From JANLIQ01 sp964358205 (GTDB lineage: Bacteria > Patescibacteriota > UBA1384 > 2-12-FULL-50-11): 23,004 nt of DNA. Position numbers and translations under genes: made by a program. Shown one piece after another: positions 1 through 6,693 of the stretch (position 1 is the stretch's first letter; every line of letters begins with the position of its first letter). Under the pieces are notes generated by a model. It did no database searches. It saw only the letters and a list, made by a program, of their open reading frames with translations, and was not told the origin of the DNA. The DNA lies in NCBI GenBank assembly GCA_964358205.1, contig CAYHNZ010000013.1, forward strand, positions 1 to 23,004, in the 5' to 3' direction.

Positions 1-31
1 TGGCGGTTTTATCAACAGAAGATTACTAAGT

Positions 32-67
32 AAAAAAAGGGGGCGGCCCTTCAATTCAGGGTCGCCC
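32..67 (-). terminator. Intrinsic terminator of the phosphoribosyltransferase gene
   Basis: Read on the minus strand, a GC-rich stem (about 10 bp, arms 58-67 and 40-50, loop 51-57) is followed by a run of seven T (32-38). It lies about 65 bp past the stop codon of the minus-strand gene at 131-760. The first ten bases of the window (ending in TTTT) look like the tail of another terminator on the plus strand, but its stem lies outside the window. Confidence 0.8.
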
Positions 68-130
68 AGAGGGTGTGTCGAACGGCTGTAGCCGCCCAAA
101 AACCGCAGGACCGAAGGCCAGCTAGCTGCT

Positions 131-760
131 CTAGGGATCGGCTGGTGCAGTTGCGAGACAAAGCTGATCCCCGTGTTTAGGACACTTGCCCGGTGGCCAA
201 TAAGGGAAGTTGGCTCTGACCAGCGAGATGGTTGGCTGATCAGTTTCGACTCCAGGCGGTCGTCGATCAACCACGCAAGCATATGCCACAACACCTCCTC
301 TTAGTGATCCAAGAGCCTGCTCTACCGTTCGGTTGGTGTTCAGAGTGGTTGTCACGTCATCGACGATCGCAATCGGGGGCACGATTTTCAAAAGCTCCGA
401 AGCGAGAATCAACTTCCCGCCCTGGTCTTTGTGCAGGGCCGCAACTGAAATGACTGATCTCCCCGAGATCTCACACATCAGTTCCGCTGCCTGCTTGGCG
501 ATGACAGCACCAAGAGTTTCGGGTCCCACCAAAGTTCGAATCTCGGGGTTATGACGTAGAAGAAGGTAGGCCAGGTTTCTAACTACGGGTATCTCATGAC
601 CGTCGTTAGAAAGGTTGGCCATTTCCAAATAGATATCGGTACAGCCACCTCCAGAAAGCTGACGATGGCCGGACAAAACGACACCGCGGTTGACGAGAGC
701 AGCGATGGTTTCATCGTCGCCTTCAACCAGACTGTAGAAGCCGTGTGGTAGGTTGTACAT
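131..760 (-). CDS. Orotate phosphoribosyltransferase-like protein (type I PRTase)
   Basis: A 209-residue protein with the type I phosphoribosyltransferase fold signature. The PRPP-binding motif IAIVDDVTTTLNTN is at about residues 130-143, where the two Asp bind the ribose hydroxyls. A flexible-loop-like stretch (ALHKDQGGK, 108-116) and an OPRT-like segment SGGGCTDIY (36-44) precede it. The C-terminal CPKH (193-196) falls where some PyrE-like proteins carry a Cys pair. The likely reaction is orotate plus PRPP to OMP, but the substrate is not proven: no other pyrimidine gene is nearby, so another base-PRTase is possible. A weak GAGGA precedes the ATG. The gene is transcribed away from the desulfurase gene and ends at the terminator at 32-67. 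Confidence 0.75.
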   Translation of the reverse strand: MYNLPHGFYSLVEGDDETIAALVNRGVVLSGHRQLSGGGCTDIYLEMANLSNDGHEIPVVRNLAYLLLRHNPEIRTLVGPETLGAVIAKQAAELMCEISGRSVISVAALHKDQGGKLILASELLKIVPPIAIVDDVTTTLNTNRTVEQALGSLRGGVVAYACVVDRRPPGVETDQPTISLVRANFPYWPPGKCPKHGDQLCLATAPADP

Positions 761-854
761 AATTCCTCGGAGTCCTAGCTGTTCAGGTTCTTTCGTATCG
801 TAACTAATTAACTTAGATACGCAAGTTTGGCTTAATTTTTACACCGCAAAATGT

Positions 855-860
855 TAAACT
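855..860 (+). promoter_or_regulatory. -10 box (TAAACT) of the desulfurase gene, leaderless start
   Basis: TAAACT ends 7 nt before the ATG at 868, which places the predicted transcription start on or next to the A of the start codon. There is no Shine-Dalgarno site and no clear -35 box. This decides for ATG 868 over the in-frame TTG at 862. Confidence 0.5.
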
Positions 861-867
861 ATTGGCG

Positions 868-1986
868 ATGAAACCAATCTACGCCGATTATGCCTCGGCC
901 ACACCAATTGACAAGGATGTCGTCGATGTTATTTCCAATGTCTTGCAGACAAATTTTGGCAATCCATCTAGCGTTCACCAGTTCGGTCGCGATGCGGCTC
1001 AAGTCTTGGACGATTCCAGGGAGTCGATAGCTAACTTTATTAAAGCGAAACCAGATGAGATTATCTTTACGGCTTCTGGGACCGAATCAAATAATCTCGC
1101 CATTCTAGGTGTCGCCCGTGCCAATAGGGGTCGTGGTAATCATATCGTCACTTCAGTTATCGAGCATCCCAGCATTCTCAATAGTTGTCGGGCTTTGGAG
1201 AAAGATGGATTTAGCATTACCTATTTGCCCGTCGATCAACTCGGCTTAATTAGACCAGAAGCACTAAAGAAAGCCCTTACCAACCAAACAATCTTGGTTT
1301 CTACCCATTTAGCTAATTCTGAACTTGGCGTTATTCAAGATATCGCCAGACTATCGAAAATAACCAAGAATTCCGGCGCTTATTTCCATGTTGACGCCTG
1401 TCAAGCGCTGGCTTATGTTCCCGTCAGCGTTGACGAGCTCGGTGTCGATTTACTAACATTCAACGGTAGTAAGCTCTACGGTCCTCGAGGAGTGGCGGTA
1501 TTATATGTTCGGGAAGGAATTCAGATATTTCCTATTGTCTACGGAGGTGGCCAGCAGTACTCACTCCATAGTGGTACAGAGAATCTGCCCGGCATTGTTG
1601 GTTTGGGCTTAGCTTGTCAGGTAGCCACCAATAGGCGACATCAAGACAGTAAAAGGATCGGCCAACTTCGCGATACCTTGCAGATACAACTCTCTAAATT
1701 GCCCGGCGTGAAAATTAATTGTGCGGACTCGCCTCGACTACCCAACCATTTGTCGGTGACACTTGGCCATGCCCAAGCAACTAATCTAGTTGGCGCATTT
1801 GATCGTCACGGCATTGCTATCTCGTCCGGATCGGCTTGTAGTGCTAAATCTTTAGTTGATTCGCAAGTTTTATCTTCGATCGGGCTAACCAGCGAACAAA
1901 TTCATCAAACAGTTCGGATTAGTTTAGGGCGATTAAATCAAAAAGCTGATATCCTAGCGATTGCCAAGGTCGCCGCAATTGTGTAA
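868..1986 (+). CDS. iscS: Cysteine desulfurase (IscS/NifS family, PLP-dependent)
   Basis: A 372-residue class V aminotransferase-fold enzyme that moves sulfur from cysteine to a protein persulfide, supplying tRNA thiolation and/or Fe-S assembly. Visible residues: His100 in IEHPS, Asp176 and Gln179 in HVDACQA (contacts to the PLP ring), the PLP Lys202 in NGSKLYGPRG, and the persulfide Cys324 in SSGSACS. The usual SxHK before the lysine is GSK here, so the His beside the Schiff-base Lys is replaced by Ser. Length is slightly below IscS (about 400). No iscU, iscR or thiI neighbour is visible; the next gene is endonuclease IV. The start at 868 rests on the -10 box seven bases upstream. Confidence 0.9.
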   Translation: MKPIYADYASATPIDKDVVDVISNVLQTNFGNPSSVHQFGRDAAQVLDDSRESIANFIKAKPDEIIFTASGTESNNLAILGVARANRGRGNHIVTSVIEHPSILNSCRALEKDGFSITYLPVDQLGLIRPEALKKALTNQTILVSTHLANSELGVIQDIARLSKITKNSGAYFHVDACQALAYVPVSVDELGVDLLTFNGSKLYGPRGVAVLYVREGIQIFPIVYGGGQQYSLHSGTENLPGIVGLGLACQVATNRRHQDSKRIGQLRDTLQIQLSKLPGVKINCADSPRLPNHLSVTLGHAQATNLVGAFDRHGIAISSGSACSAKSLVDSQVLSSIGLTSEQIHQTVRISLGRLNQKADILAIAKVAAIV

Positions 1987-1996
1987 TCCTGTTTCG

Positions 1997-2036
1997 AGGA
2001 GGTAATATGTGCATTGCGAAAGAATTCAGCCAATGA
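1997..2036 (+). other. Nine-codon ORF with a full Shine-Dalgarno site
   Basis: AGGAGGT (1997-2003) stands 3 nt before an ATG (2007) that opens a nine-codon frame, MCIAKEFSQ, closed by TGA at 2034-2036. It sits in the 78-bp gap between the desulfurase and endonuclease IV genes and ends 28 bp before the latter's start. It could be a leader peptide or a chance frame after a stray ribosome site; spacing is shorter than ideal. Confidence 0.25.
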
Positions 2037-2064
2037 AAAAAAACTTTAGACCGGAGCATAGTTT

Positions 2065-2898
2065 ATGTTGATTGGCGCCCATGTATCGACAGCCGGTGGC
2101 TTGAATAACGCAATCAGTAGGGGTTTAGCGATTGGCGCCGAAGCGTTGCAAATTTTTCCGTCTGCCCCGTTGCAATGGAATATTCGCGGTTGGGACGAGA
2201 AAGATTGTACGGCCTTTAAGGTTGAATGGCCGAAGACTTTCAAGCAAGTTATTTTTCACGGTATATATTTGACTAACTTGGCCGGAAACGACGAAGCTAA
2301 TGTGCTAAAAACTAAAACAGCCCTGGTGGATACCTTGCGACTAGCGCCAAAAGTTGGTGTTGTTGGTACGGTTTTCCATCCAGGCTCTTACGCCAACGGC
2401 GAAATCGGCCAGCACAATCAAATTAAGAATGTTATCGCCGAGATCCTAGCGGAAACGCCGACCGAATCCAAACTGATTTACGAGAATTCGGCCGGGTCAA
2501 CTATCGGTAGCAAACTCGAGGATTTAGCGTGGTTAATCAACTCGTCATCCGATAAATCTAGAGTTGGTGTTTGCCTCGACACTTGTCACGCTTTTGCGGC
2601 TGGCTACGACATTAGAACTATTGACGGGTACACAGCATATGTTGAAGATGTTGAGAGGTTGATTGGGCTGGACAAAGTTTTTTGTTGGCATTTCAACGAT
2701 TCGAAATTTGATTTAGGCGCCGCTCGCGATCGACACGAGAATATTGGCGAAGGATTTATTGGGTTAGAGCCTTTTGGTCATATTCTCAACGACCAACGTT
2801 GGGCTAATATAGCCAGCTATCTAGAAGTGCCAGGTTTTGATGACCAAGGGCCGGACAAGCCCAATATCGATCTACTGAAATCACTGCGAAAGACTTGA
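2065..2898 (+). CDS. nfo: Endonuclease IV (AP endonuclease, TIM barrel)
   Basis: A 277-residue protein of normal length for Nfo. It cuts 5' of abasic sites during base-excision repair using a three-zinc centre. All nine metal ligands of the family can be placed: His65, His105 (VFHPGSY), Glu140 (IYENSAG), Asp172 and His175 (CLDTCHAFAAGYD), His209 (WHFNDSK), Asp222 and His224 (DRHENIGEG), and Glu254 (LEVPG). GGAG at 2055-2058 is a modest ribosome site for ATG 2065. It lies co-directionally behind the desulfurase gene. Together with uvrABC further along it makes this a repair-rich stretch. Confidence 0.93.
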   Translation: MLIGAHVSTAGGLNNAISRGLAIGAEALQIFPSAPLQWNIRGWDEKDCTAFKVEWPKTFKQVIFHGIYLTNLAGNDEANVLKTKTALVDTLRLAPKVGVVGTVFHPGSYANGEIGQHNQIKNVIAEILAETPTESKLIYENSAGSTIGSKLEDLAWLINSSSDKSRVGVCLDTCHAFAAGYDIRTIDGYTAYVEDVERLIGLDKVFCWHFNDSKFDLGAARDRHENIGEGFIGLEPFGHILNDQRWANIASYLEVPGFDDQGPDKPNIDLLKSLRKT

Positions 2899-3053
2899 TT
2901 AGAATCGCGTTTTCGGCTACAGTGTCTTAGCTAGGGCGGACAAGACATTTGTTTTGGAGGGCGGTAATGCGAACGGCGGTTTGCTTGTTTTACTGCTAAA
3001 TACGCACTTACTGTTACAAATAGCCGATGTCTGTCAGCCCAGCACTCTAAGGT
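2899..3053. other. Non-coding stretch before the tRNA pair
   Basis: This 155-bp gap holds no convincing ORF or terminator. It must carry the promoter of the tRNA genes. AT-rich candidates such as TTACAAAT around 3014-3021 exist, but no -35/-10 pair is good enough to call. Confidence 0.4.
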
Positions 3054-3132
3054 CGGGGGTTGGCTCAGTTTGGTAGAGCGCTTCCAAAGTACACGGAAGA
3101 GGTCGGAGGTTCGAATCCTTCATCCCCGACCA
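3054..3132 (+). tRNA. tRNA-like gene with a 9-nt anticodon loop, identity unresolved
   Basis: A full cloverleaf folds: acceptor CGGGGGT (3054-3060) with ATCCCCG (3122-3128), discriminator A and encoded CCA (3130-3132), D-stem GCTC/GAGC, a five-base variable region AGGTC, and T-arm GGAGG-TTCGAAT-CCTTC. The anticodon stem CTTCC/GGAAG is perfect but encloses nine bases, AAAGTACAC, instead of seven, giving 79 nt overall. No placement puts the near-invariant U at position 33 in front of a normal anticodon. C1-G72 with A73 is typical of bacterial tRNA-Pro, and the centre of the loop reads GTA. It could be an expanded-loop tRNA or a decayed gene. The intact stems and encoded CCA argue against long decay. 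Confidence 0.7.
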
Positions 3133-3154
3133 GCACTTTTTCAATCGCATGAGC

Positions 3155-3252
3155 GGAGGGATGGGCCGGGTGGTTAAGGCCGCGCATTGGAAATGCGTCA
3201 AGTGGGCATGATTTCAGCTCCTTCGTGGGTTCGAATCCCACTCCCTCTGCCA
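3155..3252 (+). tRNA. tRNA-Ser (anticodon GGA)
   Basis: A class II tRNA with acceptor GGAGGGA/TCCCTCT, anticodon stem GCGCA...TGCG closing the loop TTGGAAA (anticodon GGA, serine UCC/UCU), a long variable arm (about 3198-3224), T-arm GTGGG-TTCGAAT-CCCAC, discriminator G and encoded CCA. It follows the odd tRNA by 22 nt and may be cotranscribed with it. Confidence 0.93.
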
Positions 3253-3264
3253 GATTTCTTCCAA

Positions 3265-3293
3265 GCCCCTCGCGTCAAGCTAGGGGCGTTTTG
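3265..3293 (+). terminator. Terminator of the tRNA pair
   Basis: GCCCCT (3265-3270) pairs with AGGGGC (3282-3287) and is followed by G and TTTT. It begins 12 nt after the tRNA-Ser CCA and directly precedes the next promoter. Confidence 0.65.
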
Positions 3294-3294
3294 C

Positions 3295-3300
3295 TACAAT
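3295..3300 (+). promoter_or_regulatory. -10 box TACAAT, leaderless start
   Basis: TACAAT ends 6 nt before ATG 3307, so transcription should start within a base or two of the start codon. No Shine-Dalgarno site is present. Confidence 0.55.
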
Positions 3301-3306
3301 GAGCCA

Positions 3307-3462
3307 ATGAATCCAATTCAACTAATGGGTGCGTTGGCGATTACCTTCGGTATTTTGGTGATTATTTTCCCGAGCTTGATTGGAATTCTGGTTGGTATTT
3401 TCTTTATCATTCTCGGCGTCAATATTCTCGCCTTTGGTAATAAATTCAACCGGCTTCGTTAA
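3307..3462 (+). CDS. Small two-helix membrane protein, 51 residues
   Basis: MNPIQLMGALAITFGILVII opens a hydrophobic protein with two predicted membrane segments (about 5-23 and 25-43) split by a short Pro/Ser turn, and a basic C-terminal end (NKFNRLR) expected on the cytosolic side. No family is recognised with certainty; short hydrophobic proteins of this type are common and mostly unassigned. The longer reading back to 3187 would run through tRNA-Ser and is rejected. It converges on uvrC with three bases between the two stop codons. Confidence 0.65.
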   Translation: MNPIQLMGALAITFGILVIIFPSLIGILVGIFFIILGVNILAFGNKFNRLR

Positions 3463-3465
3463 TCG

Positions 3466-5148
3466 TCAGTTAATTGTATTGAGAGATTTTTTTCGTTGGC
3501 GATGTCGATGGAAACCAATCACATAGCGGTGCGTTTCATCGCGAATCCGCGCTAATTGTAATAGACCCTTATGGCCACGTGATACCGCTAGCGGTTTTTT
3601 CTTTCCGGGTAAAAATATCCGATCTGGTTTTTTGGCCAGGGCGATGAATCGCGGCTTCTGGCTTCTTGCTTCTGGCATCTGGCTAGACTGCCAGTTGCTA
3701 GTAGCTAGTTGCTCCGCCGCCTTAAAGGCGGTGGCCAGCTGTTCCGGCCCCCCGTCAACCACAAACAAGTCTGGTAGAGGCCTGGAGGTATCGGCAAATC
3801 GTCGAGCAGTCACTTCGGCAATCATCGCAAAGTCATTTTGCCCCTCGACCGTCTTAATTTTATAGCGACGATACTCGCTCTTTTCCGGCTGGCCGTTAAT
3901 AAAGCAAACCGTCGCCCCAACAGCTTCTGATGTTCCTAAATTAGATATATCAACAGCTTCAATCCGGAGTGGCAGTGCCGGCAAATTGAGTAATTCTTTC
4001 AATGCGATCAGTGGCATCATTCCCAATTCTTCATTCATCATTCCTGACTCTAACTTGGCTTGAGCATTCTTTTTGGCCAGGGCGGTGAAATCAATCTTTT
4101 CTCCCCGCTTAGCTATTCTTAACTCGACTTTATGTCCGTGAATCTCGGCTAACCAGTCGGCGATCAGCTGTTGATCGTCAATTGGTTCCGCCAATGCCAC
4201 CAAGGCGGGTACAGATTGAAAGTTTTGGTAAAAATTTAGCAAAAATTGCCTTATTACTTCGCCGGTGGTCTGATCAGCAACAATATTGAAGTTAAAGCTT
4301 CTCTGGCCGTTCAACGCCCCCGATCGAACCGACATGAGAGTGACCACGGCAGTCAAATTGGCTTTAGCGGCGGCGATAACGTCAAAATCTTCTCTTGTCG
4401 AACCGATTACGTCTTGATTGGTGGCGTTCTGTCGAACTGCTCGGAGCTGGTCGCGTAATTTGGCGGCTAGTTCAAAGCGGTGTTTTTCCGCCGCATCAGC
4501 CATTCGAGTTTCGATGTCTCTGCTTAGGGTCGCTCGCTTACCAAGCAAAAAGCGGATAACTTTTTGAACTTGAAAGCCATATGTTTCTTCGGATATTTCG
4601 CCAGCCAAGGGGCAGCTGTTTCCTTCCAGCTGACAGTTAAGACACGGTTTACCTCGAGCGGAGTCGAGAGGCCGGATCGACCGATTACTAATGTGGACGC
4701 CGTAGAGCCGACGCAAGAACTCACAAGTTAAGCGAGCCGACCAAGCTGATAGGTAAGGACCAAAATATTTGGCGCCGTCTTTAGCTCGTGATCGAACGAT
4801 TTGGAATCGAGGAAATGGCTCATTGAGTGTCAACTTGATAAACGGATAGGCTTTATCATCGGTTAGCTTGATATTGAATTTTGGTTGGTGCTCACTAATT
4901 AGCGTCGATTCCAATATCAGCGCTTCTAACTCATTATTTACAACAATTGTCTCGACGTCGTCAATTAAACTAATCATCACGGCGACCCAGGGCCGGTCGA
5001 GGTGTCGACTACTGAAGTAGCTAGCAACACGACTTTTAAGGTTCTTAGCCTTACCAACGTAAAGAACGTTCTGATTCTCATCTTTAAACAAGTAGACGCC
5101 CGGCTTGGTCGGTAGGCGACCAACTTTTTCTGTTAGCAAATGAGTCAT
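3466..5148 (-). CDS. uvrC: Excinuclease ABC subunit C, lacking the C-terminal HhH domain
   Basis: A 560-residue UvrC, the dual-incision nuclease of excision repair recruited by UvrB. Domains in order: GIY-YIG nuclease (about 11-95, with PGVYLF and VLYVGKAKNLKSRV), a Cys-containing segment (169-179), UVR helix pair that binds UvrB (about 214-245), and the RNase H-like nuclease (about 395-545) with catalytic Asp400 (AVDISN), Asp439, Asp465 (VVDGGPEQL) and His540. The protein stops 20 residues after His540, so the tandem helix-hairpin-helix domain that normally ends UvrC is absent. Only three Cys lie in the Fe-S region (CLNC...C), where four are typical. Three stretches (about 158-166, 366-378, 481-498) look like repeat DNA read in frame. 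Start 5148 is chosen from the -10 box TATACG eight bases upstream; a GTG at 5169 would overlap that box. Confidence 0.93.
   Translation of the reverse strand: MTHLLTEKVGRLPTKPGVYLFKDENQNVLYVGKAKNLKSRVASYFSSRHLDRPWVAVMISLIDDVETIVVNNELEALILESTLISEHQPKFNIKLTDDKAYPFIKLTLNEPFPRFQIVRSRAKDGAKYFGPYLSAWSARLTCEFLRRLYGVHISNRSIRPLDSARGKPCLNCQLEGNSCPLAGEISEETYGFQVQKVIRFLLGKRATLSRDIETRMADAAEKHRFELAAKLRDQLRAVRQNATNQDVIGSTREDFDVIAAAKANLTAVVTLMSVRSGALNGQRSFNFNIVADQTTGEVIRQFLLNFYQNFQSVPALVALAEPIDDQQLIADWLAEIHGHKVELRIAKRGEKIDFTALAKKNAQAKLESGMMNEELGMMPLIALKELLNLPALPLRIEAVDISNLGTSEAVGATVCFINGQPEKSEYRRYKIKTVEGQNDFAMIAEVTARRFADTSRPLPDLFVVDGGPEQLATAFKAAEQLATSNWQSSQMPEARSQKPRFIALAKKPDRIFLPGKKKPLAVSRGHKGLLQLARIRDETHRYVIGFHRHRQRKKSLNTIN
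4652..4671. repeat. Palindromic repeat copy inside uvrC
   Basis: CCTCGAGCGGAGTCGAGAGG is a near-palindrome lying in frame within uvrC (codons for RPLDSARG). With the preceding GTTTA it shares 13 bases (GTTTACCTCGAGC) and the end AGTCGAGAGG with a second, longer copy at 5554-5601 in a non-coding leader. Confidence 0.6.
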
Positions 5149-5432
5149 GGGTTGGCCGTATATTATCACAGTTCTAGTCGATATTCGAGGATATCTCCCT
5201 CGACACCGTCGCTATCGCCTGCTTTTCAAGTCGAAGCCTTCGGCTTTCAGTCTTGGGTAGATTATCTTCCGAGAATGATACGGTTTTCCCTGGTCAACCA
5301 AGGTGTACGTTATTCTGGCGTTTTTATCGAACCAGTTAGGCATATACTAATAACGGTAGTGATTAGTAGGTCTAGTCGGGGCCAAAGAGACCAATCTAAT
5401 AAAGTAAAGAAATCTTTTTCAGGCTAAAGGCC
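5149..5432. other. Intergenic region between uvrC and the first small-gene island
   Basis: No supported gene. It contains the uvrC -10 box (TATACG on the minus strand, 5157-5162, ending 8 nt before ATG 5148), a small hairpin GAAGCC-TTC-GGCTTT (about 5233-5247), and an inverted repeat ACTAAT...ATTAGT near 5345-5370. Short ORFs here have no ribosome site and no protein-like composition. Confidence 0.45.
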
Positions 5433-5461
5433 TTGACAAATGAGTCGCCTTATGGTATCAT
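5433..5461 (+). promoter_or_regulatory. Strong sigma70-type promoter
   Basis: TTGACA (5433-5438), a 17-nt spacer and TATCAT (5456-5461): a consensus -35 and a one-mismatch -10. Transcription is predicted to start near 5468, about 210 nt before the first start codon downstream. Confidence 0.75.
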
Positions 5462-5467
5462 TTTGCC

Positions 5468-5678
5468 CGTATTGATAGATACGCGGTTACGAGGTTGTCG
5501 GTCTAATGAGCCACGACCAACACTGACTCACTTTAACAATTTGTTTCCTCATTGTTTACCTCGAGCTTGTTTACTTCGAACGAAGTTGAGAAGTCGAGAG
5601 GTCGATGATGAGGAGCGCTTCATTCGCCAACCGGCGGATTGAGCGTTTGACACCTCTCCAGAGGAGAGGAAGGAACAA
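5468..5678 (+). promoter_or_regulatory. Long structured leader of the 143-residue gene
   Basis: About 211 nt of untranslated leader. It holds a copy of the palindromic repeat with an internal hairpin (arms 5559-5564/5594-5598, inner stem ACTTCG-AA-CGAAGT at 5573-5586). Just before the start it has a perfect 7-bp hairpin CCTCTCC-AGA-GGAGAGG (5653-5669) overlapping the purine-rich ribosome site GGAGAGGAAGGA. The last hairpin could mask translation initiation. No known riboswitch core is recognised. Confidence 0.5.
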
Positions 5679-6110
5679 ATGAACTACTTCAGGATTAATC
5701 ATTATGTCGTCGAAAGCGAACTTTCGGCTGGGCTCAGAGTTCAGTGTGACACCGAACGTCTCGGTGAAAACTACGTAATCGTCGATATTGCTACCGGTCG
5801 GGTTAAGGCCCGATCGGAGTTGACCCCGGTTTTCGGGATCGTCGATGATGAGGGGAATGCCCAGTACGGCTGGGAAGCCTCCTTCGATCTTCGGAAAACC
5901 CGCCGATTACAGGCTTCAAAACGAGCCCAGAAAATCGCCGTGGTCGAAGAGACTATGGCCGAAATCCGAGCACACGCCTTCCGGGCGTGTCAGTCGTTGC
6001 ACGACCGGGGAATCGTGATCCCTCGTAAGCTAATTAAGCTTGCGAATTGGACTCCCATCCCCATGGAACTATTAGACGCGGCTCTGTTGGCTGCCTTTGA
6101 CGGGCATTGA
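5679..6110 (+). CDS. Unknown soluble protein, 143 residues
   Basis: No family is recognised. The N-terminal half (about 1-75) reads as alternating beta-type sequence (NYVIVDIATGRVKARSEL), and the C-terminal half is helical with a basic patch (FDLRKTRRLQASKRAQK, about 70-86) that could contact nucleic acid. No signal peptide or membrane segment is present. GGAGAGGAAGGA ends 5-6 nt before the ATG. It is the first gene of the plus-strand island between uvrC and uvrA and has its own promoter, long leader and downstream hairpins, so it is probably monocistronic. Confidence 0.75.
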   Translation: MNYFRINHYVVESELSAGLRVQCDTERLGENYVIVDIATGRVKARSELTPVFGIVDDEGNAQYGWEASFDLRKTRRLQASKRAQKIAVVEETMAEIRAHAFRACQSLHDRGIVIPRKLIKLANWTPIPMELLDAALLAAFDGH

Positions 6111-6146
6111 GCAGCGGGGCTTTGGTTCCAACAATGACTTCAACCC

Positions 6147-6195
6147 GTCCAGCTCCAGTTGCGAAACTGGAGCTGGACCTCTCCAAAGAGTTTTT
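6147..6195 (+). terminator. 14-bp perfect hairpin plus a second hairpin with T-run
   Basis: GTCCAGCTCCAGTT (6147-6160) pairs perfectly with 6165-6178 around a GCGA tetraloop (GNRA type). It is followed at once by a short stem CTCT...AGAG (6179-6190) and TTTTT. Placed 36 bp after the stop of the 143-residue gene, it probably terminates or protects that transcript. Confidence 0.65.
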
Positions 6196-6260
6196 ATCCA
6201 CCAGCTGGCGGATGAAGGTTGTTTGGAGCGAATAAGCTTCAACGCCTCACGTTAGTGGGG

Positions 6261-6482
6261 ATGGGTAAAACCCACAACGACGCACGCCTCGGCGTAGTCG
6301 AACTCGTCAACTTAACGCCCCACTCCCTGGTACTTTACCAGGGAGATTCGGCGGCTTTAACGATCCCACCTTCGGGTGAGCTCGTGCGCTGCACCGAGGA
6401 GGTGCAGGCGATCGGCTGGGTCGTCACGGGCGGCATTTCGGTGCCGCTGGTGACAAAGACCTTCGGCGAGCTTCAAAGCTAG
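6261..6482 (+). CDS. Short NLTPH-motif protein of unknown function, 73 residues
   Basis: The stretch VNLTPHSLVLYQGD (about 16-29), followed by IPPSGELVR and a late VPLVTKTFGEL, recalls a family of small bacterial and phage proteins that begin with NLTPH-type strands, then a PPSG turn, then a v.TxFGEV strand. Those usually run on for some 40 more residues. This one stops three residues after FGEL, so it is either a short form or truncated. Function is unknown. The start is uncertain: ATG 6261 is chosen, but the frame is open from a TTG at 6219 and neither has a well-spaced ribosome site. Confidence 0.6.
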   Translation: MGKTHNDARLGVVELVNLTPHSLVLYQGDSAALTIPPSGELVRCTEEVQAIGWVVTGGISVPLVTKTFGELQS

Positions 6483-6509
6483 AACCGTGTAGACGCCCAA
6501 TTAATTCTT

Positions 6510-6530
6510 AAGCACCCGAGGGGTGCTTTG
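6510..6530 (+). terminator. Terminator-like hairpin after the NLTPH gene
   Basis: AAGCACCC (6510-6517) pairs with GGGTGCTT (6521-6528) around GAG, followed by a short T tract. It starts 27 bp after the stop codon. Confidence 0.6.
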
Positions 6531-6585
6531 ACTCACTTGCGAGAAGTAAAGCCTCGCCCCGACCGCCTTCTAGGAAAAAGTATAC

Positions 6586-6693
6586 ATGGAAGTAATCTTC
6601 GCGCTTATCGTTTTGGTCACCATGGTCGTAAAGATGAGGCAATTGAGCCCGATCGTCTCCGACCTGCATCGGAGGGAACTCGATGAGGCTTAA
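6586..6693 (+). CDS. 35-residue membrane microprotein
   Basis: MEVIFALIVLVTMVVKMRQL begins a peptide with one hydrophobic helix (about 3-17) followed by a charged tail (DLHRRELDEA). AGGA lies 10 nt before the ATG. The last 11 bases overlap the next microprotein gene in another frame, suggesting translational coupling. Not recognisable by homology; the call rests on the hydrophobic pattern, the overlap and the ribosome site. Confidence 0.45.
   Translation: MEVIFALIVLVTMVVKMRQLSPIVSDLHRRELDEA

Noticed and set aside
232..554. Plus-strand ORFs of 73 codons opposite the phosphoribosyltransferase
   Set aside because: They are antisense shadows of a gene with recognisable PRPP motif, and have no ribosome site or protein-like pattern.
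3187..3306. N-terminal extension of the 51-residue membrane protein
   Set aside because: It would translate through tRNA-Ser and its terminator; the promoter box at 3295-3300 points to ATG 3307.
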